Translations under genes and position numbers: made by a program | In this document: positions 1 to 8,041 of the stretch, piece after piece | Layout: the number at the start of each line of letters is the position of its first letter | Position numbering within the stretch: the stretch's first letter is position 1 | Notes under the pieces: generated by a model | Told to the model about the DNA's origin: nothing | Database searches by the model: none | The model's input: the letters and a program-made list of their open reading frames with translations, nothing else | Source of the DNA: Candidatus Paraburkholderia kirkii | Lineage (GTDB): Bacteria > Pseudomonadota > Gammaproteobacteria > Burkholderiales > Burkholderiaceae | Length of the DNA: 37,177 nucleotides | NCBI GenBank assembly: GCA_001189345.1 | Contig: LFKV01000013.1 | Span: forward strand, 1 to 37,177 | Direction: 5' to 3'

Positions 1-493
1 CCAAAGCGCGAGCGACATTTCCACGGTCGCGCGTCCGGCGGTCAGCGCTTCCGTCATGCGCTCGATGCCGAGCGACACGCCCGTGAGCGTGTTGCCGAGG
101 ATCATGCCGAGAATCGGAATCGCATATTGCGGCTGGTACCACGGATGGATGCGGATCACGACGAACAGCCCGAACGCGCCGATCAGCCACGAACTGCCCC
201 AGATCGACAGGATGCTGTCGGCGCGCTGTCCGGCATGGGTGCGCCGGCCGCGAGACCGGCGATGACGGTCATCAGTGCCATCAGCGGCAGCACGACGTAC
301 CCAGCCGATCGAACGCGAACACCCAGCCAAGCACGTAGCCGATCAGGAGCAGTTGCACGACGGTGCGGATCGCGCCGACGAGCAGCCTGCGCTCGAGTCC
401 GAGATCGAGCGCGACCGACAGCGTGCCGTTCACGACGATCAGCGCCGCTGCGAGGCCGATATCGAAGAGACTGAGATTCTGGTAGCCGTTCAT
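1..493 (-). pseudogene. fetB: FetB-type (YbbM) ABC transporter permease, frameshifted, 3' end outside window
   Basis: Encodes the membrane subunit of a FetAB/YbbLM-type ABC transporter, a family linked to iron homeostasis in E. coli. The start (MNGYQNLSLFDIGLAAAL) overlaps the fetA stop in an ATGA arrangement, which fixes it. Residues 1-60 hold two hydrophobic segments (AALIVVNGTLSVAL; VVQLLLIGYVLGWVFAF). Near position 300 the frame breaks: after VFAFDRLG the reading frame soon meets a stop at 281-283, while the expected continuation (VVLPLMALMTVIAG, then WGSSWLIGAFGLFVVIRI and ILGMILGNTLTGVSLGIERM) lies in the neighbouring frame down to position 1. The change fits loss of one G in a GGG run. 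The C-terminal part lies beyond the window. Together with the broken fetA this marks a dead transporter. Confidence 0.8.
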
Positions 494-1213
494 CGCGTGT
501 CTCCCTCGAGCACGCCCGCGTTCATCGTCAGATGGCGGGCGGCGACGCGTCGCGCCTGCTCCGGATTGTGCGATATTCGGATCGTGCGATACCCAGATGC
601 ATGCGCGCGGCGCATCGGCGTCGAACCAGGCGGACACGAGCGCTTCAATCGCGCGGGCCGAGGCCGGATCGAGCGAGGCGGTGGGCTCGTCGAGCAGCAG
701 CACGTCCGGTGCGAGTTGCAGCACGCGCACGAGCGCGGCGATCTGCGCCTCGCTGCCCGACAGATCACCTGCGAGCTTGTCGAGAAAATCGGCGTCGCGT
801 CCGGCCGCCCGCGCGAGCTGCGCGGCGGTATCGCGATCGAAATGCGCATCGCGATAGGTCTTCAGCGTGAACGGATAGCGCAGGTTGTCTTTCACGGTGC
901 CGTCGAGCATCGTGGGACGCTGCGCGATATACGCGACGCGCCGCCGGTAGGCCGGAATGCGCGCGCGGGCGATTCGCTCGCCGCGCCACGAGATATGACC
1001 GCCATCGCAGGCATCGAGCAGGGCGAGCGTGCGCAGAAAGACGCTCTTGCCCGAGCCGGATGGCCCGGTGATCGCCGCGCGTTCGCCCGCGTAAAGCGTG
1101 AAATCGGTCGGATGCAAAAGCACCGCGCGGCGCACGACGTCGCGGCGCACGACGGCGTGCGCCGCGACGAGCTCGATCGAAGGCGCGGAAGCGGGCGATG
1201 TCGCGTCGGGCAT
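490..1213 (-). pseudogene. fetA: FetA-type (YbbL) ABC transporter ATP-binding subunit, frameshifted near its C-terminus
   Basis: Cytoplasmic ATPase partner of the adjacent FetB permease. All nucleotide-binding motifs are present in order: Walker A GPSGSGKSVF (about residue 50), Q-loop YIAQRP, an ABC signature variant LSGSEAQIAALVRVL, Walker [14 protein letters not shown] and the H-loop WVSHDP. Just after the H-loop the frame is lost. The native tail (EQARRVAARHLTMNAGVL) is in the next frame and ends at 490-492, overlapping the fetB start. The cause is visible: two imperfect tandem copies of a 16-bp unit at 560-575 and 576-591 (14 of 16 identical), i.e. a 16-bp insertion. Because the core ATPase is upstream of the break, a protein with a wrong tail could still be made, but it would read on into the fetB frame. 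Confidence 0.85.
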
Positions 1214-1357
1214 CGTTCTTGTGGGGTTGTATTTTTCGAGCGCTTATCTTACGGAGATTCGACGCCCAGCGGGCAGACAACGAACACGACGGCGGCTCGT
1301 GCGTGGGCACACTATGTGCTGCGCCACGGATAATCAGACAAAACGGATGGAGCCGTC
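1214..1357. promoter_or_regulatory. Divergent intergenic region between fetA and asmA
   Basis: 144 bp separating the divergent starts of fetA (minus) and asmA (plus). It must have held both promoters. A GGATGGAG sequence ends six bases before the asmA ATG and is a good ribosome binding site. The fetA side shows only a weak purine stretch. I see no convincing -35/-10 pair or operator. Confidence 0.35.
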
Positions 1358-3164
1358 ATGGCGCAGGCCCGAACGACCGGAAAAATCGGAAGGATCGTCG
1401 CATGGTTTTTTGCCGTTCTGGCGGTTCTGATCGCAATACTCGTAGTTATCTTCCTGACCTTCGACTGGAACCGGCTCAGGCCGTGGGCGGACGACAAGGT
1501 GTCGGAGGCAATCACGGCGCTTCGAGATCACTGGCGACCTGAAAGTCGGCTGGCATCGCCAGCCCAATGAAACGGGCTGGAAACGCTGGGGTGCCGTGGC
1601 CGCGCTTCTCCGCTGAAAAGATCACCATCGCGAACCCGGACTGGACGCGCCAGAAGTTCTTCGCGACGCTCGACGAGATCGACTTCCAGGTGGCCGTGCT
1701 GCCGCTCCTCGCGCACGATATCGTGATTCCCACGATCAACCTCGTGAACCCGTCGATCGACGTCGAGCGGCTCAAGGACAATCGCAACAACTGGACGTTC
1801 AGGTTCAAGCAGTCGAACGAGCCGTCCACGTGGAATCTGAAGCTCGGCGACATCTCGCTCGCGAAAGGCACGGTCGACGTGCACGACGAGGTCACCAGGG
1901 CCGAGATGCAGGTCGTCGTCGATACGCTCGGTCAGCCCGTGCCGATCGGCGAGGTGATGAAGCAGCAGGAGGCGGCTTCGGCGAAATCGTCGGCGGAGAT
2001 GGTCGGCAAGAGCGGCGCGGCGAAGCTCAACAAGCAGGCCGATGCCGCGGCGGCGTCCGAAGCATCGGCGGCCTCCGCGGCGAACGCGTCCGAGGCGAAC
2101 CCGGCGAGCACGTCGGCGAATACTAGCATCACGACCAAGGAAGGGCCGAAGCCGCCCGTGCCGCCGTACGCGTTCGGCTGGACCGTGAAGGGCACCTAAC
2201 AACGGCGGCAAGGTGTTGGGCGACGGCAAGCTCGGCGGCGTGCTCGCCGTGCAGGATGCGAAACGCCCGTTCCCCATGCAAGCCGACGTGCGTCTGGGCG
2301 ACACGCATATCGCGTTCGTCGGCACGGTGACCGATCCCGCGCATCTCGCGGCGCTCGACCTGCGCCTGTGGATTCAGGCCGTGAGCATGGCGCATCTCTA
2401 CCCGTTCACCGGCGTGACGCTGCCCGAGACGCCGCCGTTCGCGACCGAAGGTCGTCTCACCGGTCAGTTCAGGGAAGACGGTAACGTCTTCCACTACGAT
2501 AACTTCACGGGAGACGCGTGGGCGGCAGCGACATCAACGGCTCGCTCGTCTATGCGGGCAAGAAGCCGCGGCCGCTGCTGCAGGGCGAACTCGTGTCGCA
2601 TCTCTTGCAGTTCAAGGATCTCGCGCCGATCATCGGCGCCGACTCGAACGCGAGCAAGGCGAAGCGCGGCGAGAAGGAAAAGCAACCGTCTTCGAAGGCG
2701 TTGCCGACGGAGGAGTTCAAGACCGACCGCTGGAAGTCGATCGATGCCGATGTGAAGTTCACGGGCGAGCGCATCATCAAGGATCCGGATCTGCCGATCA
2801 CGAACCTGTACACGCACGTCGTGGTGAACGATGGCGTGCTCTCGCTCGAGCCGCTCAGGTTCGGTGTGGCGGGCGACTCGCTGGCATCGGACATCCTCTC
2901 GACGGCAGCGCCGCGCCTCTCAAGGGCCGCGTGTCGACGCAGGTGCGGCATCTGAAGCTTAAGCAACTCTTCCCGACCATGAAGACGATGCAATCGGCGC
3001 TCGGCAAGGTCAACGGCGACGCTGCGCTGTCCGCGACCGGCAATTCTCCCGCGGCGCTCGCGGCGACGTCGAACGGGGAAGTGAAGGCGCTGATCACGCA
3101 GGGCACAGTGAGCCGCCTCTACATGGAGGCGGCGGGGCTGAACGTGGCGAACGTCGTGTACGAG
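1358..3164 (+). pseudogene. asmA: AsmA-family protein, multiply frameshifted and 3'-truncated by an IS66-type end
   Basis: AsmA-like proteins are inner-membrane-anchored, largely periplasmic proteins tied to outer-membrane biogenesis. The start is well placed (GGAG six bases upstream) and residues 13-33 form the N-terminal anchor (IVAWFFAVLAVLIAILVVIF). Homologous text continues through five frame changes: near 1516; near 1595 (extra G in TGGGG); at about 2198 (extra A turns ACC-TAC-AAC into ACC-TAA); near 2513 (a two-base GA insertion after TTCACGGGA); and near 2905. Recognisable pieces are FEITGDLKVGWHRQPNETGW, WPRFSAEKITIANPDWTRQK, FGWTVKGT, GGSDINGSLVYAGKKPRPLL and LKLKQLFPTMKTMQSALGKV. 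The frame ends at ANVVYE against the GTAAGCG end of an IS66-like sequence, so the C-terminal domain is gone. It is surely non-functional. Confidence 0.9.
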
Positions 3165-3396
3165 GTAAGCGCTCGATCTGTACCGTTGTCTCGTTCTAGG
3201 TAGAAGATGCAATCATCAGCCGCAACGGACACGATTGACCGACAGTGTCCACGAACTGCGGAGAATGGACACAGTGTCTCAGACAGTCGAATTGCCGGCC
3301 AAGCGCCAGAACCGGCGGCATCCGTTGGAATGGAAACGAACGGTCGTCGAGCAGACATTTGAACCAGGAGCCTCGGTCGCTCGGGTCGCCCGCGAC
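3165..3396 (+). mobile_element. Remnant of an IS66-type insertion sequence (left end and 5' part of tnpA)
   Basis: Starting exactly where asmA homology stops, the DNA reads GTAAGCGCTCGATCT, which resembles the GTAAGCG termini of IS66-family elements. At 3265 a frame opens with MDTVSQTVELPAKRQNRR, followed by HPLEWKRTVVEQTFEPGASV and ARVARD, the helix-turn-helix part of a TnpA/InsN-like accessory protein. Homology ends near 3396, where the C-terminal coding sequence of the oppositely oriented NlpC gene begins. So only about 230 bp of an element normally over 2 kb remain. The family call rests on the end sequence and this short protein; an IS3-family OrfA is the alternative. Confidence 0.6.
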
Positions 3397-4140
3397 CTGC
3401 GCCTGACGCTGGGCAGCGGTCAGTGTGGACGGCGGCGGCTCGAACGCATCGGCGCTCGTGGGAGCCGGCGGCGCCTGACGGGCGTAGGTCGGCGCCTGAG
3501 CCGGAGCGGTGGGCGCGGCCGTCTGCACAGGCACCGGCGCGGGCGAGACCGGCTGCGGCGCCGGTGATGCCAGGTAGGTCGGCGCATCGAACGGCGTGGG
3601 CGCCGCCTTCGGGGGCGCGACGCGCCGAATGCCGTCGAAGCGCTTCGCCCAGTACGGGTTCGTCAGGTAGTCGAGCCGCACGGTGCCGCCCGTCGACGGC
3701 GCATTTACGAAGCGCAGCTTGTCGACGTAGATGCCCACGTGCGAATGCGGCCGCCCGGTCATGTTGAAGAAGATCAGGTCGCCCGGGGCGACTTCGTCCG
3801 GCTCGACCGATTCGCCGCGCGAGCTCATCTCCGCGGTCGTGCGCGGCAGATTGACCGACGCCGCGCGATCGACGACATAGCGCACGAGCCCGCTGCAATC
3901 GAAGCCGGCGTCGGGCGTATTGCCGCCCCAGTGGTACGGCACGCCGACCAGCGACATCGCCTGGATGGAAATTTCCTCGCGCCCGACGCTGTGATCGACG
4001 AAGGTCGGAAAGCCGGGCGGCGGTTTGTAGGTGCGGTTGGCGTTCGGGCTGGCGGCGGACTTGCGCGCCGTCTGCTGCGGCGCGGTTCCACACGCGGCGA
4101 GCAGGACGGTGACGAGAAGCAGCAGCCAGATTCGACACAT
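3397..4140 (-). pseudogene. NlpC/P60 cell-wall peptidase lipoprotein, C-terminus cut by the IS66 remnant
   Basis: Predicted lipoprotein endopeptidase that cleaves peptide stems of peptidoglycan in the periplasm. The start MCRIWLLLLVTVLLAACGTA carries a signal peptide with lipobox LAAC, giving lipidation at Cys17. The NlpC/P60 domain follows: catalytic Cys in GFDCSGLVRYV (about residue 79), catalytic His in HSHVGIYVD, and a third polar residue in FVNAPSTGGTVRL. After about residue 165 comes a Pro/Ala-rich tail. The tail runs into the IS66 scar near 3397 and the frame stays open antisense to it until a stop at 3196-3198, adding about 65 foreign residues. The catalytic domain is complete, so a functional protein with an altered tail is possible. 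I class it as truncated because the native 3' end is missing. Confidence 0.75.
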
Positions 4141-4280
4141 TGCAATAGGCGAGCGAAATTTCGCCAAAAAAGGGCAGTGTGCCGATACTAGCCCGCCGAA
4201 CGAACGGGCGTGCGGCAAGATATCTTCAGATTTTACATGAAGTTTCCGTCGTAACTGTTGCCGCCGCGGAACGTTCGGAC

Positions 4281-4316
4281 AAAAAAGCAGCCCGGCGGAT
4301 CGCTCCGCCGGGCTGC
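4281..4316 (-). terminator. Rho-independent terminator of the phoH-like gene
   Basis: On the minus strand a 13-bp GC-rich stem (GCAGCCCGGCGGA paired with TCCGCCGGGCTGC, four-base loop) is followed directly by six T residues. It lies 25 bp downstream of the phoH-like stop codon. Confidence 0.9.
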
Positions 4317-4340
4317 TGTCGCGTGACGAACGCCATGCGC

Positions 4341-6182
4341 TTACAGGATGTCGGAGGCGTAGTCGGCGAGACGCGAGCGCTCGCCGCGCGCGAGCGTCAC
4401 GTGACCGCTGTGCGTCCAGCCCTTGAAGCGGTCGACGACGTACGTGAGGCCCGAGCTGCCTTCTGTCAGATAAGGCGTGTCGATTTGCGCGATGTTGCCG
4501 AGACACACGATCTTGGTGCCCGGGCCCGCGCGCGTCACGAGCGTCTTCATCTGCTTCGGCGTGAGGTTCTGCGCCTCGTCGATGATCACGTACTTGTCGA
4601 CGAACGTGCGTCCGCGCATGAAGTTCATGCTCTTCACCTTGAGGCGCGAGCGGATCAGCTCCTGCGTCGCGGCGCGGCCCCATTCGCCGGCGGCGTCGTC
4701 GGTTTTCTGGAGGACTTCGAGGTTGTCGTCGAAGGCGCCCATCCACGGCTGCATCTTCTCTTCCTCGGTGCCGGGCAGAAAGCCGATGTCCTCGCCGACC
4801 GGAACCGTCGCGCGCGTCACGATGATCTCGTTGTAGCGCTTGTCGTCGAGCACTTGCGCGAGGCCGGCCGCGAGCGCCATCAGCGTCTTGCCGGTGCCGG
4901 CCTGGCCAAGCAGCGTGACGAAATCGACTTCCGGGTTCATCAGCAGATTGAGCGCGAAGTTCTGCTCGCGGTTGCGCGCCGTGATGCCCCACACGTTGTT
5001 CTTGTGATGGCCGTAGTCGCGCAGCGTCTGCAAGAGCGCGGTCTTGCCGTTCAGCTCACGCACGACCGCGTGGAACGACGGCTCGCCGTTCTGAGGCTCC
5101 AGATACACGAACTCGTTGACGAGCATCGAGGGGCACAGCGGCCCGGTCACGCGGTAATACGTCGTGCCGGTCTTCGTGTCCTGCCAGCTCTCCATGCCTT
5201 TTGCGTGCTTCGTCCAGAAGTCTTGCGGCAGCGCGAGCACGCTGGAGTAGAGCAGGTCCTTGTCCTCGAGGACCTGATCGTTGAAATAGTCCTCGGCGGG
5301 CAGGCCGAGCGCGTGCGCCTTGATGCGCATGTTGATGTCTTTCGACACCAGCACGACCTGACGATCCGGACGCTCCTTCTGCAGCGCGCGCACGACGCCG
5401 AGAATCTGGTTGTCCGCCTTGCCGACCGGCAGACCCTCGACCGGCTCGATGTCGGTGAGCGTCGTCTGGAAGTAAAGGCGGCCGAGCGCATCGCGATTGC
5501 CCTGCGACGACAGCGGGATGCCTTCCGACATCTTGCCCGCGTGCGCCACGAGCGCATCCAGCGTGCGGCTCACCTGACGCGCGTTGCGTGCCACTTCCGA
5601 CATGCCTTTCTTGTGGTTGTCGAGTTCTTCCAACGTCATCATCGGCAGATAGACGTCGTGTTCCTCGAAGCGGAACAGCGAGCTCGGGTCGTGCATCAGC
5701 ACGTTGGTGTCGAGCACGAACAGCTTGCGCAATTCGGCTTCGGCCGCGGTGCCTTTGCGGCGTTTGCCCTGCACGCGGGTTTCCCGGGTCTCGGCGAGCG
5801 CGGCCGGCGTTTCCGCGCGTCCGGTGCGCGCTTCGACCTCGTCCTGATTCGAACGCGCGCTCGGCACCGGCTGCAGGAGCGCCGCGGTCTGTTTCGATTT
5901 TCGACCGCGCGTCGGCACGGTGCCCGGCGCGGGCGGCGGCATGACCGCTTCCACGGGCGGTTCGGCCGGAATCTGGGTCAGCACCTCGCTCGCGATCGAG
6001 CGGAGCGTGTGCGCGGCGTTCGCCGCGGCGGGACACTCGGCGACGGTCTCGACGGCGCCATAGGCGTCGTCGTCGCTCGCCGCCGCAGGCTTCTTCGACT
6101 GTTTCGAAGGCCGGGCTTTGGCCTTGTACTCGTCGGACGGTAGGAGATGGCCGAGCTTGGCCGGGGCGGTAGGCAAAGGCAT
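4341..6182 (-). CDS. PhoH-family ATPase with N-terminal PIN domain
   Basis: Intact 613-residue PIN-PhoH (PhoH2/YlaK type) protein, a family in which a PIN ribonuclease is joined to an ATPase of helicase type and which acts on RNA. A low-complexity Ala/Pro/Lys-rich leader occupies residues 1-150. The PIN domain starts near residue 154 (FVLDTNVLMHDPSS, then MMTLEELDNHKKG) and carries the acidic metal-binding residues. The PhoH ATPase has Walker A LGQAGTGKTLMA near residue 430 and Walker B YVIIDEAQNLTP, followed by KTLVTRAGPGTKIVCLGN. I chose the ATG at 6180-6182 because GAGGGAAC lies just upstream; 16 more in-frame codons precede it but lack a ribosome binding site. The gene stands alone, with its own terminator. 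Its exact RNA substrates are unknown. Confidence 0.92.
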   Translation of the reverse strand: MPLPTAPAKLGHLLPSDEYKAKARPSKQSKKPAAASDDDAYGAVETVAECPAAANAAHTLRSIASEVLTQIPAEPPVEAVMPPPAPGTVPTRGRKSKQTAALLQPVPSARSNQDEVEARTGRAETPAALAETRETRVQGKRRKGTAAEAELRKLFVLDTNVLMHDPSSLFRFEEHDVYLPMMTLEELDNHKKGMSEVARNARQVSRTLDALVAHAGKMSEGIPLSSQGNRDALGRLYFQTTLTDIEPVEGLPVGKADNQILGVVRALQKERPDRQVVLVSKDINMRIKAHALGLPAEDYFNDQVLEDKDLLYSSVLALPQDFWTKHAKGMESWQDTKTGTTYYRVTGPLCPSMLVNEFVYLEPQNGEPSFHAVVRELNGKTALLQTLRDYGHHKNNVWGITARNREQNFALNLLMNPEVDFVTLLGQAGTGKTLMALAAGLAQVLDDKRYNEIIVTRATVPVGEDIGFLPGTEEEKMQPWMGAFDDNLEVLQKTDDAAGEWGRAATQELIRSRLKVKSMNFMRGRTFVDKYVIIDEAQNLTPKQMKTLVTRAGPGTKIVCLGNIAQIDTPYLTEGSSGLTYVVDRFKGWTHSGHVTLARGERSRLADYASDIL

Positions 6183-6581
6183 GATGTTCCCTCGAAAGGA
6201 ATCGGGTCGTGTATCCGCCGCCTGTCGCATCCTGCCCGTACGCCCTCGAAGCGATACGCATGCCGCAGTTTGCGCCCGGTGGCGCGCTTCATTGTCGAAA
6301 ACGCCGGTTCGCCTAGGTTTCGATCTGCTCCTTGGGGGTTGCGTACACCAGTCGTCGCACGTGGGCTCGGGAAAACGTGGCTTTTGTGCGACGCCAAATA
6401 AAAAAGCCGCCGTTCCGACTACCGGAACCAGCGGCTGACTTCTCTTTCAGAGCGCCTGCGCCGTGCCGTCTCCACATAGCCCGGATCCATGCCGACCGCG
6501 CCGGAAGACGCATGGCGGCTCGCGCTGAGGGAAAAGGAGTGGATTGGACAGGCGCTCATTGCGGGCCAATATTAACGTGCC
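6183..6581. other. Non-coding region between bcp and the phoH-like gene
   Basis: About 400 bp. It holds the bcp terminator (6396-6434) and, to the left of it, the presumed phoH promoter and leader (6183-6395). The short frames here have no recognisable protein. Between 6435 and 6581 I see nothing specific beyond the bcp 3' untranslated region. Confidence 0.5.
6396..6434 (-). terminator. Rho-independent terminator after bcp, end of the arn-bcp transcript
   Basis: Read on the minus strand, GCCGC and GGTTCCG pair with CGGAAC and GCGGC around a GTAGT loop, with a small internal bulge, followed by a TTTTTTATTT tail. It is about 150 bp downstream of bcp and is the first terminator-like structure after arnT, so it probably ends the whole cluster. 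Confidence 0.8.
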
Positions 6582-7043
6582 TCAAATGGCTTGTACAGCC
6601 TCGACGATGGCCTCCACGTGGCCCGGCACCTTGACGCCGCGGAACTCGCGCCGAAGCACGCCTTTGGCGTCGATGAGAAAGGTGGAGCGCTCGACGCCGC
6701 GCACTTCCTTGCCATACATTTTTTTCATTTTGATGACATCGAAGAGCGAGCAGATGGCTTCGTCGGCATCCGAAACGAGCGTGTAAGGCAGCTCGAGCTT
6801 GGCCTTGAAGTTGTCGTGCGATTTCACGCTGTCGCGCGAGATGCCGACCACTTCCGCGCCGACCGCCTTAAAATGGTCGTAGTGGTCGCGAAACCCCAGG
6901 CTTTCGGTCGTGCAGCCGGGCGTGTTGTCCTTCGGGTAGAAGAAGAGCACGACCTTCCTGCCGCGCAGGCTCGAAAGCGTGAATTCGCCACCCGTCGCGG
7001 GTGCGGTGAAGTCGGGAACGGGCTGGTCAACAGCGACTGTCAC
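6582..7043 (-). CDS. bcp: Thioredoxin-dependent thiol peroxidase Bcp (peroxiredoxin)
   Basis: Cytosolic peroxiredoxin that reduces hydrogen and organic peroxides using thioredoxin. The 153 residues show the AhpC/TSA fold: VPDFTAPATGGEFTLSSLRG, then FFYPKDNTPGCTTES with the peroxidatic Cys near residue 46, and VVGISRDSVKSHDNF. The nearby resolving Cys seen in E. coli Bcp (five residues after the first) is not present here; another Cys (AICSLFDV, about residue 97) may serve, or the enzyme acts as a 1-Cys type. The start is GTG with GGAGA eight bases upstream. It follows arnD by 86 bp in the same direction and shares the terminator downstream, so it is probably the last gene of the arn transcript. 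Confidence 0.92.
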   Translation of the reverse strand: MTVAVDQPVPDFTAPATGGEFTLSSLRGRKVVLFFYPKDNTPGCTTESLGFRDHYDHFKAVGAEVVGISRDSVKSHDNFKAKLELPYTLVSDADEAICSLFDVIKMKKMYGKEVRGVERSTFLIDAKGVLRREFRGVKVPGHVEAIVEAVQAI

Positions 7044-7129
7044 GAAGGTTTCTCCGGTTGTTGTGGTTTGTCGGTGAGAAATGATGCGATGCGGCGACGA
7101 GACCGCGAACCGCCGCGCGGTGCGCGCTT

Positions 7130-8026
7130 TCAGCCCGGCTGGACGATCAGTTCGCCCGCGCGGCCCGGAATCTCGCCCCAGGTGACAGGGTACGTTGGCA
7201 GCGTCGCGCGGTCCAGCGTCGCATGGTAATCGCCCATCGTGGCGAAGCTGTGTCCCTGCGCGCGCCAGCCGGCGAGCAGTTGCTCGAACACTGGTGCGAG
7301 CTTCTGGCCTTCGAGCTCGGCATGCAGCGTGAACACCTGATCGTGCGGATTGTCCGCCGTGTGCTGCAAGAGATGTGTCGCGACGTTGCGCTCGTTGACG
7401 CCGTCCACGCCGAGCACTTCATCGAGCGTGGGCAGCGTGGTCGGCATCTGGACGTGGTTCAGCGTGCGGCCGTCGAGCACGGGAATGTACGGCGTATGGC
7501 CGCGCCCGTCGGAGGCGTAGCGCATGCCCCAGGCGTCGATCTGCTCGAAGGCGTAGCCGTTCATCTGCCAGCCGGCGGCGCCGTGCGTGACGGGCGGCGC
7601 GCCGAAGATCTCGATGAATCGCGCATGGCTCTGCTGCATCTGCGCGACGGTCCAGTCGCGGTCGCGCGCGCGCACGTTGTCCTGCCAGTGGACGTGATCC
7701 CACGTATGGATGCCGCACTCGAAGCCGGCCTCGTGGATCGCGCGCATTTCGGACACGGCTTCGCGGCCGATGTCCGGCCCCGGCAGCAGCACGCCGTACA
7801 TGAGCGTCTTCACGCCGTAATGCTCGACCACCGACGTGCACGACACCTTCTTGAGAAATCCCGGCCGGAACACGCGCCGCAGCGCCCAGCCCGTGTGATC
7901 GGGGCCGAGGCTGAAGAGGAAGGTCGCGCGGGCGCCGTACTTGTCGAGCAGACGAGCGAGATTGGGCACGCCTTCGCGCGTGCCGCGCAGCGTGTCGACG
8001 TCGATCTTGAGAACGATGCGGGCCAC
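7130..8026 (-). CDS. arnD: 4-deoxy-4-formamido-L-arabinose-phosphoundecaprenol deformylase ArnD
   Basis: Removes the formyl group from undecaprenyl-phosphate-Ara4FN, the last cytoplasmic step before flipping. The 298-residue protein is a polysaccharide-deacetylase (NodB) fold enzyme. The first motif KIDVDTLRGTREGVP carries the catalytic and metal-binding Asp residues near residues 9-11, and GIHTWDHVHWQ supplies the metal-binding His residues. ATFLFSLGPDHTGWAL and the C-terminal VFTLHAELEG match the family. Length is typical. It begins 15 bp after the arnA decarboxylase stop, in the same operon, and is intact. Confidence 0.95.
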   Translation of the reverse strand: MARIVLKIDVDTLRGTREGVPNLARLLDKYGARATFLFSLGPDHTGWALRRVFRPGFLKKVSCTSVVEHYGVKTLMYGVLLPGPDIGREAVSEMRAIHEAGFECGIHTWDHVHWQDNVRARDRDWTVAQMQQSHARFIEIFGAPPVTHGAAGWQMNGYAFEQIDAWGMRYASDGRGHTPYIPVLDGRTLNHVQMPTTLPTLDEVLGVDGVNERNVATHLLQHTADNPHDQVFTLHAELEGQKLAPVFEQLLAGWRAQGHSFATMGDYHATLDRATLPTYPVTWGEIPGRAGELIVQPG

Positions 8027-8041
8027 GCCTGTTCCTCTTGC

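Noticed and set aside
3196..4992. Large minus-strand frame suggesting a PhoH-NlpC fusion
   Set aside because: The part above 4140 is an off-frame reading of the phoH-like gene. The NlpC lipoprotein begins at its own ATG with a signal peptide and lipobox.
4179..6143. Long open frame on the plus strand opposite the phoH-like gene
   Set aside because: It is His/Arg-rich, matches no family and mirrors a real PIN-PhoH gene; a usual by-product of high GC3.
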